Part shown: in pieces, positions 1-6,960 of the stretch
How positions within the stretch are numbered: position 1 is the first letter of the stretch
Layout: every line of letters begins with the position of its first letter
Translations under genes and position numbers: made by a program
From: Chloroflexota bacterium
Lineage (GTDB): Bacteria; Chloroflexota; Dehalococcoidia; UBA2979
Length of the DNA: 15,860 nt
Assembly (NCBI GenBank): GCA_002701625.1
Contig: NZWK01000016.1
Span: 42,672 to 58,531, forward strand
Direction of reading: 5' to 3'
Notes under the pieces: generated by a model
Databases searched by the model: none
Seen by the model: the letters and a program-made list of their open reading frames with translations, nothing else
Told to the model about the DNA's origin: nothing

Positions 1-420
1 CTTGCGGCTCCAAGGCCTTGGCAAGATGGACTAGATACCCCGTATTGGGATGCAATTGAACGAGATAGCTTGGTAGTGCAATATTGTGACGCTTGTGACG
101 CTCATCAATGGGGACCTGAATGGATTTGTCACAGATGTCATAAATTTGACCTTGAGTACGTGGAGGTCGAGCCGAAGGGTAGGATTTATTCTTGGGAGAG
201 AGTTTGGCACCCAGTACATCCTGCTCTTCAAGCGAGCTGTCCTTATATGGTTGTCTTAGTTGAATTACCAGGTGCTGATAATGTTCGTATGGTAGGGAAC
301 CTACTTGGTGATCCGTTACGACCTATAACCATCGGTGAGGAAGTAGAAGCAGTCTTTGAACATCACAAGGATGCTGATCCACCATACACATTAGTACAGT
401 GGAAACGCGCTGGCGATTGA
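1..420 (+). CDS. Zn-ribbon/OB-fold (DUF35) protein, 5' end missing
   Basis: The reading frame is open to base 1, so the gene begins upstream; 139 codons are visible. Its start resembles the usual DUF35 N-terminal helix (RPWQDGLDTPYWDAIERD). A rubredoxin-like zinc ribbon follows, with Cys at visible residues 29, 32, 43 and 46 (CDAC, then CHRC). After it comes a C-terminal OB-fold strand pattern (GRIYSWERVWHP, then VGNLLGD). A TTG at 70 could be mistaken for a start, but it would cut off the conserved helix, so it is not the start. DUF35 proteins act in the cytoplasm as partners of thiolases or of thiolase-like and hydratase enzymes in acyl-CoA and sterol side-chain metabolism. The partner gene is therefore likely to lie just upstream, outside the window; that is inference. 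Family assignment is firm, the specific substrate is unknown. Confidence 0.9.
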   Translation, partial: LAAPRPWQDGLDTPYWDAIERDSLVVQYCDACDAHQWGPEWICHRCHKFDLEYVEVEPKGRIYSWERVWHPVHPALQASCPYMVVLVELPGADNVRMVGNLLGDPLRPITIGEEVEAVFEHHKDADPPYTLVQWKRAGD

Positions 421-454
421 ACAGCTCCCGAGTGTTGGTCGGAGAATTCCTTCG

Positions 455-1141
455 TTATGTTAGGTGCTCAGCCAGAAAAATCGACAGATCAGATATTGAA
501 TCTTGATTGATTTCATGTTGCATTGAGTATTCTTTCATTGTTACGTTGGCGCCTCGGTTTTGAAGCCTGCTATATGATTCCCGACCACGTGCAATGTCGA
601 CCATAGGATCATCAGTACCGTGTTGCACGAGTATTGGGAGGTCTAGGGGCAAATTGTCTTTTTGATCCAGATCGTCAGGTAACCAAGTTGATAGCGCTGC
701 AACCGCAGACGTTGTAATCCGGTTACTGAATGCAAGTCGATAGGCGAGCGACCCTCCTTGGCTAAATCCTACAAGTGCTACTTTTCCTCCATCCGCAGCA
801 TATTTGTTTAAGGCGGCCGGAATAAAAGATTCAAGTACCGAGACCATTTCGTCTATGTCACCTTCTATTTTTTTACCATGCTCATCGCGCTGTTCCCAGG
901 TAAACATCTGATTGCTAGAGGGAGCTTGGTAACCGGCGGGGACACTGACTGTATGAGGTGCTTGCGGACAGATTATCAATGCGTTCCCCTCACAGAGATG
1001 GGGCGCGAGCGGGAGCAAATCTAGACCATGTGCTCCATATCCATGTAGCAATATAATTGTAGGAAGTTCTATATTGGAGCTATTTTTCGGACTGTAAACT
1101 GCGTGGGTTAACAGGGATAAATCGTTTTCGTTGTGTGCCAT
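455..1141 (-). CDS. Carboxylesterase/phospholipase-family alpha/beta hydrolase
   Basis: This 228-residue protein has the length and motifs of the Abhydrolase_2 family (bacterial carboxylesterases and acyl-protein-thioesterase relatives). The oxyanion-hole motif LLHGYGAHG is near residues 31-39. The nucleophile elbow GFSQGG places the catalytic Ser at 127. HGTDDPMV places the Asp at 178, and MQHEI supplies the His at 209. There is no signal peptide, so it should be a cytoplasmic serine hydrolase of short acyl or aryl esters; the physiological substrate cannot be read from the sequence. The ATG is preceded on the minus strand by AGAGG 4 bases upstream and by AGGAG 12 bases upstream. It converges on the DUF35 gene with a 34-bp gap and diverges from the copper module with an 88-bp gap. 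Confidence 0.9.
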   Translation of the reverse strand: MAHNENDLSLLTHAVYSPKNSSNIELPTIILLHGYGAHGLDLLPLAPHLCEGNALIICPQAPHTVSVPAGYQAPSSNQMFTWEQRDEHGKKIEGDIDEMVSVLESFIPAALNKYAADGGKVALVGFSQGGSLAYRLAFSNRITTSAVAALSTWLPDDLDQKDNLPLDLPILVQHGTDDPMVDIARGRESYSRLQNRGANVTMKEYSMQHEINQDSISDLSIFLAEHLT

Positions 1142-1216
1142 AGGACCTCTAATCTCCTAGTATCCCTTGTGTCGGGTTTAGCTAGCTGTTGACTTGGTGT
1201 TTAAAGTATAGTTAAC

Positions 1217-1223
1217 AAGGGAG
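1217..1223 (+). promoter_or_regulatory. Shine-Dalgarno site of the HMA-domain gene
   Basis: AAGGGAG lies 6 bases before the ATG at 1230, strongly supporting that start. A TTGACT at 1189-1194 upstream has no convincing -10 box at normal spacing, so no promoter is called for the copper module. Confidence 0.75.
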
Positions 1224-1229
1224 TTAGTT

Positions 1230-1757
1230 ATGGCGGTTGAAATTACCTTATTCAGTCCCGATATCACTTGTGAACATTGCATCGCGACTATCAAAGCAAC
1301 CACGGATGCCATTGAGGGTGCCAGATTTCTAGCTGGAGATGCCGATAGGCGCTCATTTTCACTTTCTCTCGAGCAAGGCCTAATACTTGATCGGTTGCAA
1401 ACTCGCTTGGGGGAGGCTGGTTACTCTTTGGGACCCGCAGCGCTTGCACCACTCGCAGGATCTTCTGGCACCAAGTATGATCCCAAGCCTGTGATTATTT
1501 CGACCGATTATGGTGCAGAAATTTTATATACGTGTCCATGTGGTAGTTCTAGCGAAAGCGTCGAGTTTCATCGAGCACTTAAGCAGCAGACTATTCAATC
1601 ATGTTGTGATCATCACGCAATTGCTGAGGTTACTGCAGCTTGGCGACTTTTGGATGAACTTGGTTCGAGTTATCAAATTGAGAGTACTGAAGTTGAGATG
1701 CCATGGGGGCAGTCAATGGAATTTGCAATCGCTCGTTTGATTGCAAAGCCTTCGTAG
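1230..1757 (+). CDS. HMA-domain metal-binding protein with extra Cys/His clusters
   Basis: The 175-residue protein begins with a ferredoxin-like heavy-metal-associated (HMA) domain of about 68 residues, whose metal loop is DITCEHC (Cys14 and Cys17). Unlike stand-alone CopZ chaperones of about 70 residues, it continues for another 105 residues. This extension has a CPCG motif (Cys102, Cys104) and a CCDHH cluster (Cys125, Cys126, His128, His129), then a helical tail. These could form one or two further metal sites. The gene directly precedes a Cu+-ATPase, 15 bp before its ATG and in the same frame, so a cytoplasmic copper chaperone or copper-buffering role is the natural inference. No signal peptide or membrane segment is visible. 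I do not recognise the C-terminal half as a named family. Metal specificity is untested and zinc cannot be excluded. Confidence 0.85.
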   Translation: MAVEITLFSPDITCEHCIATIKATTDAIEGARFLAGDADRRSFSLSLEQGLILDRLQTRLGEAGYSLGPAALAPLAGSSGTKYDPKPVIISTDYGAEILYTCPCGSSSESVEFHRALKQQTIQSCCDHHAIAEVTAAWRLLDELGSSYQIESTEVEMPWGQSMEFAIARLIAKPS

Positions 1758-1772
1758 CAAATATCTGTGCTG

Positions 1773-4148
1773 ATGAATGAGATGAATTCAACTACCGGAA
1801 CCGTGCTTAACGGGTCTGTCTCTGGGATGACTTGTGCGTCATGCGTGAGAAGAGTAGAGTCAGCCCTTTTAGAAATAGAAGGGGTAACTGTTGCGTCTGT
1901 AAACCTAGTTACGAACAGCGCAATAATCGAGATTGAAGAGGTTGTAGAGGAAACCGAGGCTACATTAGCGGCAGCAATTAATCAAATTGGATACGCATTA
2001 GATTTCCCAAGTGGTGAATCAAAGTTTTCGTGGCTGGAATCAGTTTTTCGCAGACAAGATAAAGAAATCGCAGTTCTTCGGTTTAGGACGGTCATAGGCG
2101 TCCTTACAGCCGCACCTATTTTGCTATTTATGTGTTCTCGTTTTTTTTTCTCGTTCGAAATTGTTGATCCATCTATTCGATTTTTTGATCTTGAGGCCAC
2201 TAAGTTCATGTCCTTTGTCTTAGCTAGTATTTCTATCAGTTGGATTGCCGCTCCAATTCACACGGCAACCTTACGGTCTCTGAAAAACAGATCTGCGGAT
2301 ATGAACACGCTTATAACTCTTGGAATCACCACAGCATATATATACAGTGTAGTCGTCTTATTTATGCCTTTTCTGCAGGCATCGATAGAGATTTCGAATC
2401 AGGCGCTTTATTTTGATGCAGTCGTCTTAGTAGTGTTTTTCTTGTGGTTAGGTCGATTTCTAGAGGCAAGAGCCCGATATAACGCCGGACAGATGTTACG
2501 AAATCTAGCGTCGACTTATCCCGAGACAGCAAATGTAATCGAGAATGATGGATCGGAATTTCAGATACCGGCGAAAGCGGTCAGAACGGGTGAAATCGTG
2601 ATTGTTCGGGCAGGTGAGAGGGTGCCTGTTGATGGGCAGATTATCGAAGGAGAGACTGCGGCTAATGAATCGATGGTGACGGGTGAGTCCAAGCCTGTCT
2701 TGAAGAAAGCTGGTGACTTATTGATTGGAGGGAGTCAGAATATCAATGGCACCGTGAAGATCAAGGCAACAACAGTTGGCGAAACAAGTATCTATTCAAA
2801 TATCGCTCAACTTGTCGAGCGTGCGCAAGCATCAAAGGCACCAATTCAGGAACTTGCAGATAGATTGGCCTCGATTTTTGTGCCAGCTGTCTTATGCTTG
2901 GCCGTTTTTACTTTCTTTGGTTGGTGGCTTTTCGGTCCTTCTAACGGATTCACATATGCCATCATTAATTCGGTCACAGTTTTAGTAGTTGCGTGCCCAT
3001 GTGCTCTTGGTCTCGCAACGCCGGCTGCTATTGCAATGTCAATTGGGCAGGCTGCAAAATCGGGAATCCTAATTTCCAATGCTGGCGTTTTTGAAAATCT
3101 AACCAAGACGAAAAAACTATTATTTGATAAAACTGGAACTATAACTGACGGGACACCTCGCGTGGCTGCGATATTTACTAGCGCGGATTCAACGTTAAGT
3201 GAGGAGGAGCTGATTTTTATGGTGGCAAGTGCTGAGCGAGGATCAAACCATCCACATGCGATAGCAATGTTTGACCTCGCTCGTGACAGAGACATTGAAC
3301 TTGTTTGGCCTCTAACCTTCAGGGCTTGGCCAGGAAATGGGATTACTGCCGAGCTCAGCAGGGATGATGAGGAATACAAAGTCGTTATTGGAAATAGCGC
3401 CTTGCTTTTGTCACAAGATATTTCAGTGAGTGGTCTGAATGATATTTTTGAGACGTCCGTTGCAGATGGGCTAACTCCCGTGTTTCTGGCGGTCAATGGA
3501 TGTGCAGTCGGGATATTTGGGTTGGAAGACCCTGTGAGAGTAGATGCCAAATCAGTCATTCAGGGCCTCAGACAATTTTCAGTGGTTCCTATGATGGTTT
3601 CTGGTGATATTGCGGTTGTTACGGATCTTGTCGCCAAAAAAGTGGGCATTGATATGGCCTTTTCAGAGATTAGTCCGGCAGAAAAGTACCAAATCGTAAC
3701 AGCGGAGCAAGATACCCAAACCGGCCTCGTTGCAATGATCGGTGACGGTATTAATGATGCGCCAGCACTCGCTCAAGCTGACGTGGGTATATCTATGATG
3801 AACAGTTCTGATCTCACTCAAAGTAGCGCTGGAGTGAATTTTTTGCGTTCAGATTTATCAGGACTTTTATATTTACTAAAACTATCTCACGCCACGATTC
3901 GAGTGATGCGTCAGAATCTGGGTTGGGCTTTTATTTATAACTTGCTTCTGTTGCCGGTTGCGATGGGGGCAGGGTACGTGTTGACTCAATTATTTTTTGG
4001 TGATGTAGAAGTTCCCAAATCGTTGTCAATTATTTTTTCCGAAAATTGGTTTTTGAATCCGGCCGCAGCTGGCGCAGCTATGGCATTTTCGTCATTATCA
4101 GTCATTTTAAATAGCTTGCGTTTGGGGCAGTTACGGGTAGACTCTTAG
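1773..4148 (+). CDS. copA: P1B-1-type Cu+-exporting ATPase
   Basis: This 791-residue inner-membrane pump uses ATP to export Cu+ from the cytoplasm. It has one N-terminal HMA domain (GMTCASC, residues 18-24), then about four hydrophobic segments between residues 105 and 232. The actuator domain carries TGES (303-306). The ion-binding CPC in the membrane is at 408-410, the phosphorylation site DKTGT at 452-456, the nucleotide-binding HP at 493-494 and the hinge GDGIND at 657-662. The last two helices carry the YN (722-723) and MxxSS (Met770 to Ser774) signatures that define Cu+ specificity. The usual GDN after the hinge region reads GDI here. The frame opens at a GTG (1767); ATG 1773 is preferred, with ATG 1782 an alternative. 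None has a clear Shine-Dalgarno, so translation is probably coupled to the HMA gene 15 bp upstream. The family and metal class are firm; direction of transport follows from the family. Confidence 0.95.
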   Translation: MNEMNSTTGTVLNGSVSGMTCASCVRRVESALLEIEGVTVASVNLVTNSAIIEIEEVVEETEATLAAAINQIGYALDFPSGESKFSWLESVFRRQDKEIAVLRFRTVIGVLTAAPILLFMCSRFFFSFEIVDPSIRFFDLEATKFMSFVLASISISWIAAPIHTATLRSLKNRSADMNTLITLGITTAYIYSVVVLFMPFLQASIEISNQALYFDAVVLVVFFLWLGRFLEARARYNAGQMLRNLASTYPETANVIENDGSEFQIPAKAVRTGEIVIVRAGERVPVDGQIIEGETAANESMVTGESKPVLKKAGDLLIGGSQNINGTVKIKATTVGETSIYSNIAQLVERAQASKAPIQELADRLASIFVPAVLCLAVFTFFGWWLFGPSNGFTYAIINSVTVLVVACPCALGLATPAAIAMSIGQAAKSGILISNAGVFENLTKTKKLLFDKTGTITDGTPRVAAIFTSADSTLSEEELIFMVASAERGSNHPHAIAMFDLARDRDIELVWPLTFRAWPGNGITAELSRDDEEYKVVIGNSALLLSQDISVSGLNDIFETSVADGLTPVFLAVNGCAVGIFGLEDPVRVDAKSVIQGLRQFSVVPMMVSGDIAVVTDLVAKKVGIDMAFSEISPAEKYQIVTAEQDTQTGLVAMIGDGINDAPALAQADVGISMMNSSDLTQSSAGVNFLRSDLSGLLYLLKLSHATIRVMRQNLGWAFIYNLLLLPVAMGAGYVLTQLFFGDVEVPKSLSIIFSENWFLNPAAAGAAMAFSSLSVILNSLRLGQLRVDS

Positions 4149-4224
4149 CTGTCATTTGCAACTTTCTAAATCAATAAAAAAGTTACCGATCGATTAGACT
4201 ATTGGGATAGTTTTACACTTTTTT

Positions 4225-4230
4225 GGAGGA
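4225..4230 (+). promoter_or_regulatory. Shine-Dalgarno that fixes the acyl-CoA dehydrogenase start
   Basis: GGAGGA sits 4 bases before ATG 4235. An in-frame TTG at 4223 overlaps this site, and starting there would translate the ribosome binding site itself. The ATG is therefore taken as the start. Confidence 0.8.
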
Positions 4231-4234
4231 TTTT

Positions 4235-5416
4235 ATGGACTTCAATTTCACGACTAAGCAGACGGAGTTTCGCACGACTGTTCACGCTTTTATAGAAGAT
4301 AATTGGGTGAAAGGTGCGTGGGCGGCCCGCAGCGAACGCTGGAAAGCGGCTAGGGCATACGAGAGTTCTCTAGCCGATGGCGGCTGGCTGACTATGTCAT
4401 GGCCTGAGGATTACGGCGGCGGCGGCGCCACTTACTGGGAACAAATGATTTTTAATGAAGAATCGGCATTAGCTAATGCACCTTCGGGTGGACAAGGGGC
4501 TGACAGAGTAGGTCCGGTGCTTATTATTCATGGAACTGATGCCCAAAAGCAGGAGCATTTGCCCCCTATCGCCCAAGGTGAAGTGATGTGGTGCCAAGGC
4601 TATTCAGAGCCAGGTTCGGGATCTGACCTTGCATCATTACAAACCCGAGCGACGCGCGATGGTGATGATTTCATAATTAATGGTCAGAAAATATGGACCT
4701 CAGGAGCTATGGAAGCTGACTGGGTGCATATTCTTACTCGGACTGACGCGGAGGCGCCGAAGCACAGAGGAATTTCTTACTTCATGCTTAAGTTGGATAC
4801 CCCAGGAATCACCATTCGTCCGATTTCACAGCTACATGATGAGGGTGATAGTGACGGACACGGGTTCAATGAAACATTCTTTGAAGATGTCCGAGTGCCT
4901 GCGAAAAATATGATTGGCGAAGAAAACAGGGGCTGGTATGTCGCGGCGACCGCTTTAGATTTTGAACGTAGTGGAATCCATCGGATGGCGGGTGCTATCT
5001 CGCCCTATTACAGATTGTTAGAAAATGCCAAGGAGGTGAATTCAAGAGGTCGTGGCAGGAGAATATCGGATCACGCGCCTTCACGGCAGGCATTAGCTGA
5101 AACTCGTATTGAAATTGAGGTTGCTAGGTATCTTGGATATAGGGTTACGTGGATGCAAGCCTCGAATCTTGTACCCAATCAGGAGTCATCAATGTCGAAA
5201 ATGTTTGGCTCGGAATTGCAACAGAGAACGGCTCGTCGTGGAATCAGCATGTTGGGACTATATGGTGGGTTGAGACCCTCTGATTCGCATGCTCCACTCA
5301 GTGGTGAATTTTGTCAGTATTACATGACTACTGTCTCGCTAACGATTGCGGCTGGTACGAGTGAGATACAGCGGAACATCATTGCAACTCGTGGACTTGG
5401 ATTACCGCGAGGATAG
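4235..5416 (+). CDS. Acyl-CoA dehydrogenase family protein (FadE-like)
   Basis: The 393-residue protein has full ACAD length: an N-terminal helical domain, then a middle beta domain with the flavin/substrate motif YSEPGSGSDLA (123-133) and GQKIWTS (150-156). The C-terminal helical domain ends in AAGTSEIQRNIIATRG. It should oxidise an acyl-CoA thioester to the 2-enoyl-CoA with FAD, passing electrons to ETF, in the cytoplasm. The position of the usual catalytic Glu of MCAD (YEG) is Ala373. A Glu at 244 in LDFER instead matches the place used by isovaleryl-CoA and long-chain dehydrogenases, which points to branched or bulky substrates. That substrate idea is inference. It stands 86 bp after the Cu-ATPase and 92 bp before the DUF1800 gene, so it is probably its own transcription unit. 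Confidence 0.92.
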   Translation: MDFNFTTKQTEFRTTVHAFIEDNWVKGAWAARSERWKAARAYESSLADGGWLTMSWPEDYGGGGATYWEQMIFNEESALANAPSGGQGADRVGPVLIIHGTDAQKQEHLPPIAQGEVMWCQGYSEPGSGSDLASLQTRATRDGDDFIINGQKIWTSGAMEADWVHILTRTDAEAPKHRGISYFMLKLDTPGITIRPISQLHDEGDSDGHGFNETFFEDVRVPAKNMIGEENRGWYVAATALDFERSGIHRMAGAISPYYRLLENAKEVNSRGRGRRISDHAPSRQALAETRIEIEVARYLGYRVTWMQASNLVPNQESSMSKMFGSELQQRTARRGISMLGLYGGLRPSDSHAPLSGEFCQYYMTTVSLTIAAGTSEIQRNIIATRGLGLPRG

Positions 5417-5423
5417 AAAAATA

Positions 5424-5439
5424 CACCTTTTCGAAGGTG
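5424..5439 (+). other. UUCG-tetraloop hairpin after the acyl-CoA dehydrogenase
   Basis: CACCTT, then TTCG, then AAGGTG forms a perfect 6-bp stem closed by a TTCG loop, 7 bases after the stop codon. No T-run follows, so it is not a canonical intrinsic terminator. It may instead be an mRNA 3'-end stabiliser or a weak terminator. Confidence 0.6.
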
Positions 5440-5447
5440 GTTGAAAT

Positions 5448-5459
5448 GTGTTATAACAC
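5448..5459. promoter_or_regulatory. 12-bp perfect palindrome, candidate operator
   Basis: GTGTTATAACAC is a perfect inverted repeat 49 bases before the DUF1800 start codon. Its position is suitable for a transcription-factor site in front of the five-gene operon. No regulator gene is nearby and no second copy was noticed in the window, so the role is conjecture. The centre (TATAAC) could also act as a -10 element. Confidence 0.35.
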
Positions 5460-5497
5460 TGTAAGTTGACGATTTATTTACTAAAAAAAATATAGTT

Positions 5498-5501
5498 GGA
5501 G
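5498..5501 (+). promoter_or_regulatory. Shine-Dalgarno of the DUF1800 gene
   Basis: GGAG lies 7 bases before ATG 5509 and supports that start. An A-rich tract (5483-5490) followed by TATAGTT lies immediately upstream, but that is too close to the ATG to be a -10 box that would keep this site in the mRNA. Confidence 0.6.
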
Positions 5502-5508
5502 TGACCTG

Positions 5509-6933
5509 ATGACAACCGAGATTTCGATATCTACAGATGAGAGAATCGCCCTTATTGGGCATTTGATGCGCCGAGTTGGTGTGGGTGCCAGTCGCGACAG
5601 ACTTGAATCTCTTTCAGAGAAATCGTACGAGCAGCTGGTAGAAGACCTGCTGAGCCCGAATCTGTATGCTGACCCAGATGTAGATCTATTGGACAGATAC
5701 CTGCCACAATCAGCAAGTCCGGATACTGGCGCTACTTGGGCCGCCCGATGGATGTATAACCTTGCGCAGAGCGATCGCCCATTAATGGAAAAAATGGCAC
5801 TGTTTTGGCATCATGTGTTCGCGACGGCATGGTATAAGGCTGAGAATGGGCCGGCAATAGTGCAACACATGGAGATGTTTAGAGAAGTTGGCCTTGGTAA
5901 TATGCGCGATATCTTGTTAGCTCTTTCTAAAGATCCAAACATGATTTATTGGCTAGATAATTCTGAGAGCAGGGACGGTGCGGTTAACGAAAACTACGGG
6001 CGAGAGCTATTAGAGTTATTTTCGATGGGCATAGGTACGTATAGCGAAACTGACGTCAAAATGGCTGCTCGAGCATTTACTGGGTGGACTTTTAAACAAC
6101 CAATACCTCTTTATCCTTACGGCGGATATGCTGCGGAATTTATTTATCGTCCGGAACAACACGATAATTCGGAGAAGGAATTTCTCGGAGAGAAGGGTAA
6201 CTTCAATGGGGAAGATATTATCGATATTATAGTGAAGCAGGAGGCCTGCGCTCGTTTTATATCACGCCATTTGTACAATTTCTTCGTAGCTGATGAACCA
6301 CAAGTCCCTGCGTGGAGTATTACACCACCACAGGACCAGCAGGCAATTGATGAACTCACCAATGTGTTCTTGGAGTCGGACGGCGACTTAACGGAGGTCA
6401 TGCGAACCCTGTTGAATGCAAATTGGTTCAAGAATGCACGCTTCAAGAAAATAAAGAGTCCAGCAGAATTTGTTGCTGGAGCGCTAGTGCTGTCAGGTTT
6501 ACCGGAAACGCCTCACCCTATGCTTGCTTCATTGAACGCCGCAACTACTGCCATGGGGCAACAATTATTGAATCCACCTACGGTTGAGGGTTGGCACACA
6601 GGAAAAGAGTGGCTCGATGCCGGCACACTGACCGAAAGAGTAAATTTTGTGGTGAATCAGGTCGCGGAGGTTTCGCTTCCTGGTGTGAGTAGCATTCTGT
6701 CCAGAATTGAGTCGCAAGGCGATAATTTATCACCGGAAGATTTGGTGAATTTGTGTTTGAATCTCACTGGCCATGTGGAAATTAGTGGTGATACACATTC
6801 GGCACTTGTTGATCTGGCGAGTCAGGGTGGACAGCTCCAGTTTGATACGGATGCGAATATTGCGGAAAGCCAAAAACAAATTATTAGACTTTTGCAGCTG
6901 ATCGTTTCAGCGCCTGAGTACCAGTTCGCCTAA
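5509..6933 (+). CDS. DUF1800 family protein
   Basis: The 474-residue product carries the whole series of DUF1800 signatures: HLMRRVGVGA (18-27), MALFWHHVFAT (96-106), NENYGRELLELFSMG (160-174), AARAFTGWT (186-194), YRPEQHDNSEKEFLG (213-227) and GEDIIDII (234-241). Then come CARFISRHLYNFF, IKSPAEFV and finally MGQQLLNPPTVEGWHTGKEW. The biochemical function of the family is unknown. DUF1800 genes are very commonly paired with DUF1501 genes, and that is the case here, 27 bp downstream. Many family members are exported, but this one starts with a polar, signal-free N-terminus (MTTEISISTDER), so it is probably cytoplasmic. It opens the five-gene run that ends at 9956. Confidence 0.92.
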   Translation: MTTEISISTDERIALIGHLMRRVGVGASRDRLESLSEKSYEQLVEDLLSPNLYADPDVDLLDRYLPQSASPDTGATWAARWMYNLAQSDRPLMEKMALFWHHVFATAWYKAENGPAIVQHMEMFREVGLGNMRDILLALSKDPNMIYWLDNSESRDGAVNENYGRELLELFSMGIGTYSETDVKMAARAFTGWTFKQPIPLYPYGGYAAEFIYRPEQHDNSEKEFLGEKGNFNGEDIIDIIVKQEACARFISRHLYNFFVADEPQVPAWSITPPQDQQAIDELTNVFLESDGDLTEVMRTLLNANWFKNARFKKIKSPAEFVAGALVLSGLPETPHPMLASLNAATTAMGQQLLNPPTVEGWHTGKEWLDAGTLTERVNFVVNQVAEVSLPGVSSILSRIESQGDNLSPEDLVNLCLNLTGHVEISGDTHSALVDLASQGGQLQFDTDANIAESQKQIIRLLQLIVSAPEYQFA

Positions 6934-6948
6934 AAAAAGTATTTGACG

Positions 6949-6954
6949 AAGGAG
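6949..6954 (+). promoter_or_regulatory. Shine-Dalgarno that fixes the DUF1501 start
   Basis: AAGGAG lies 6 bases before ATG 6961. The in-frame TTG at 6943 precedes the site and is rejected as a start. Confidence 0.8.
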
Positions 6955-6960
6955 ATACCG

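Noticed and set aside
425..444. CTCCCGA...TCGGAG stem between the convergent DUF35 and esterase genes as a bidirectional terminator
   Set aside because: The stem has a bulge and only six pairs, and neither side has a U-tract, so I could not support a terminator call.
1207..1213. TATAGTT recurring at 1207, 5491 and 13063 as a shared regulatory element
   Set aside because: The word is short and AT-rich, the copies differ in distance and orientation to their genes, and no longer conserved context is visible.
1189..1214. TTGACT plus TATAGT/TAGTTA as promoter of the copper module
   Set aside because: The spacer is 12 or 14 bases, too short for a normal sigma70 promoter and not the 19 bases typical of MerR-type copper promoters.
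2846..3559. 237-codon open frame on the minus strand inside the Cu-ATPase gene
   Set aside because: It is antisense to a gene with complete ATPase motifs, has a low-complexity Ser/Ala-rich product and no ribosome site or family resemblance.
4160..4184. AACTTT...AAAGTT inverted repeat after the Cu-ATPase as terminator
   Set aside because: Only 6 weak AT-rich pairs with a 13-base loop and no T-run; likely chance in AT-rich sequence.
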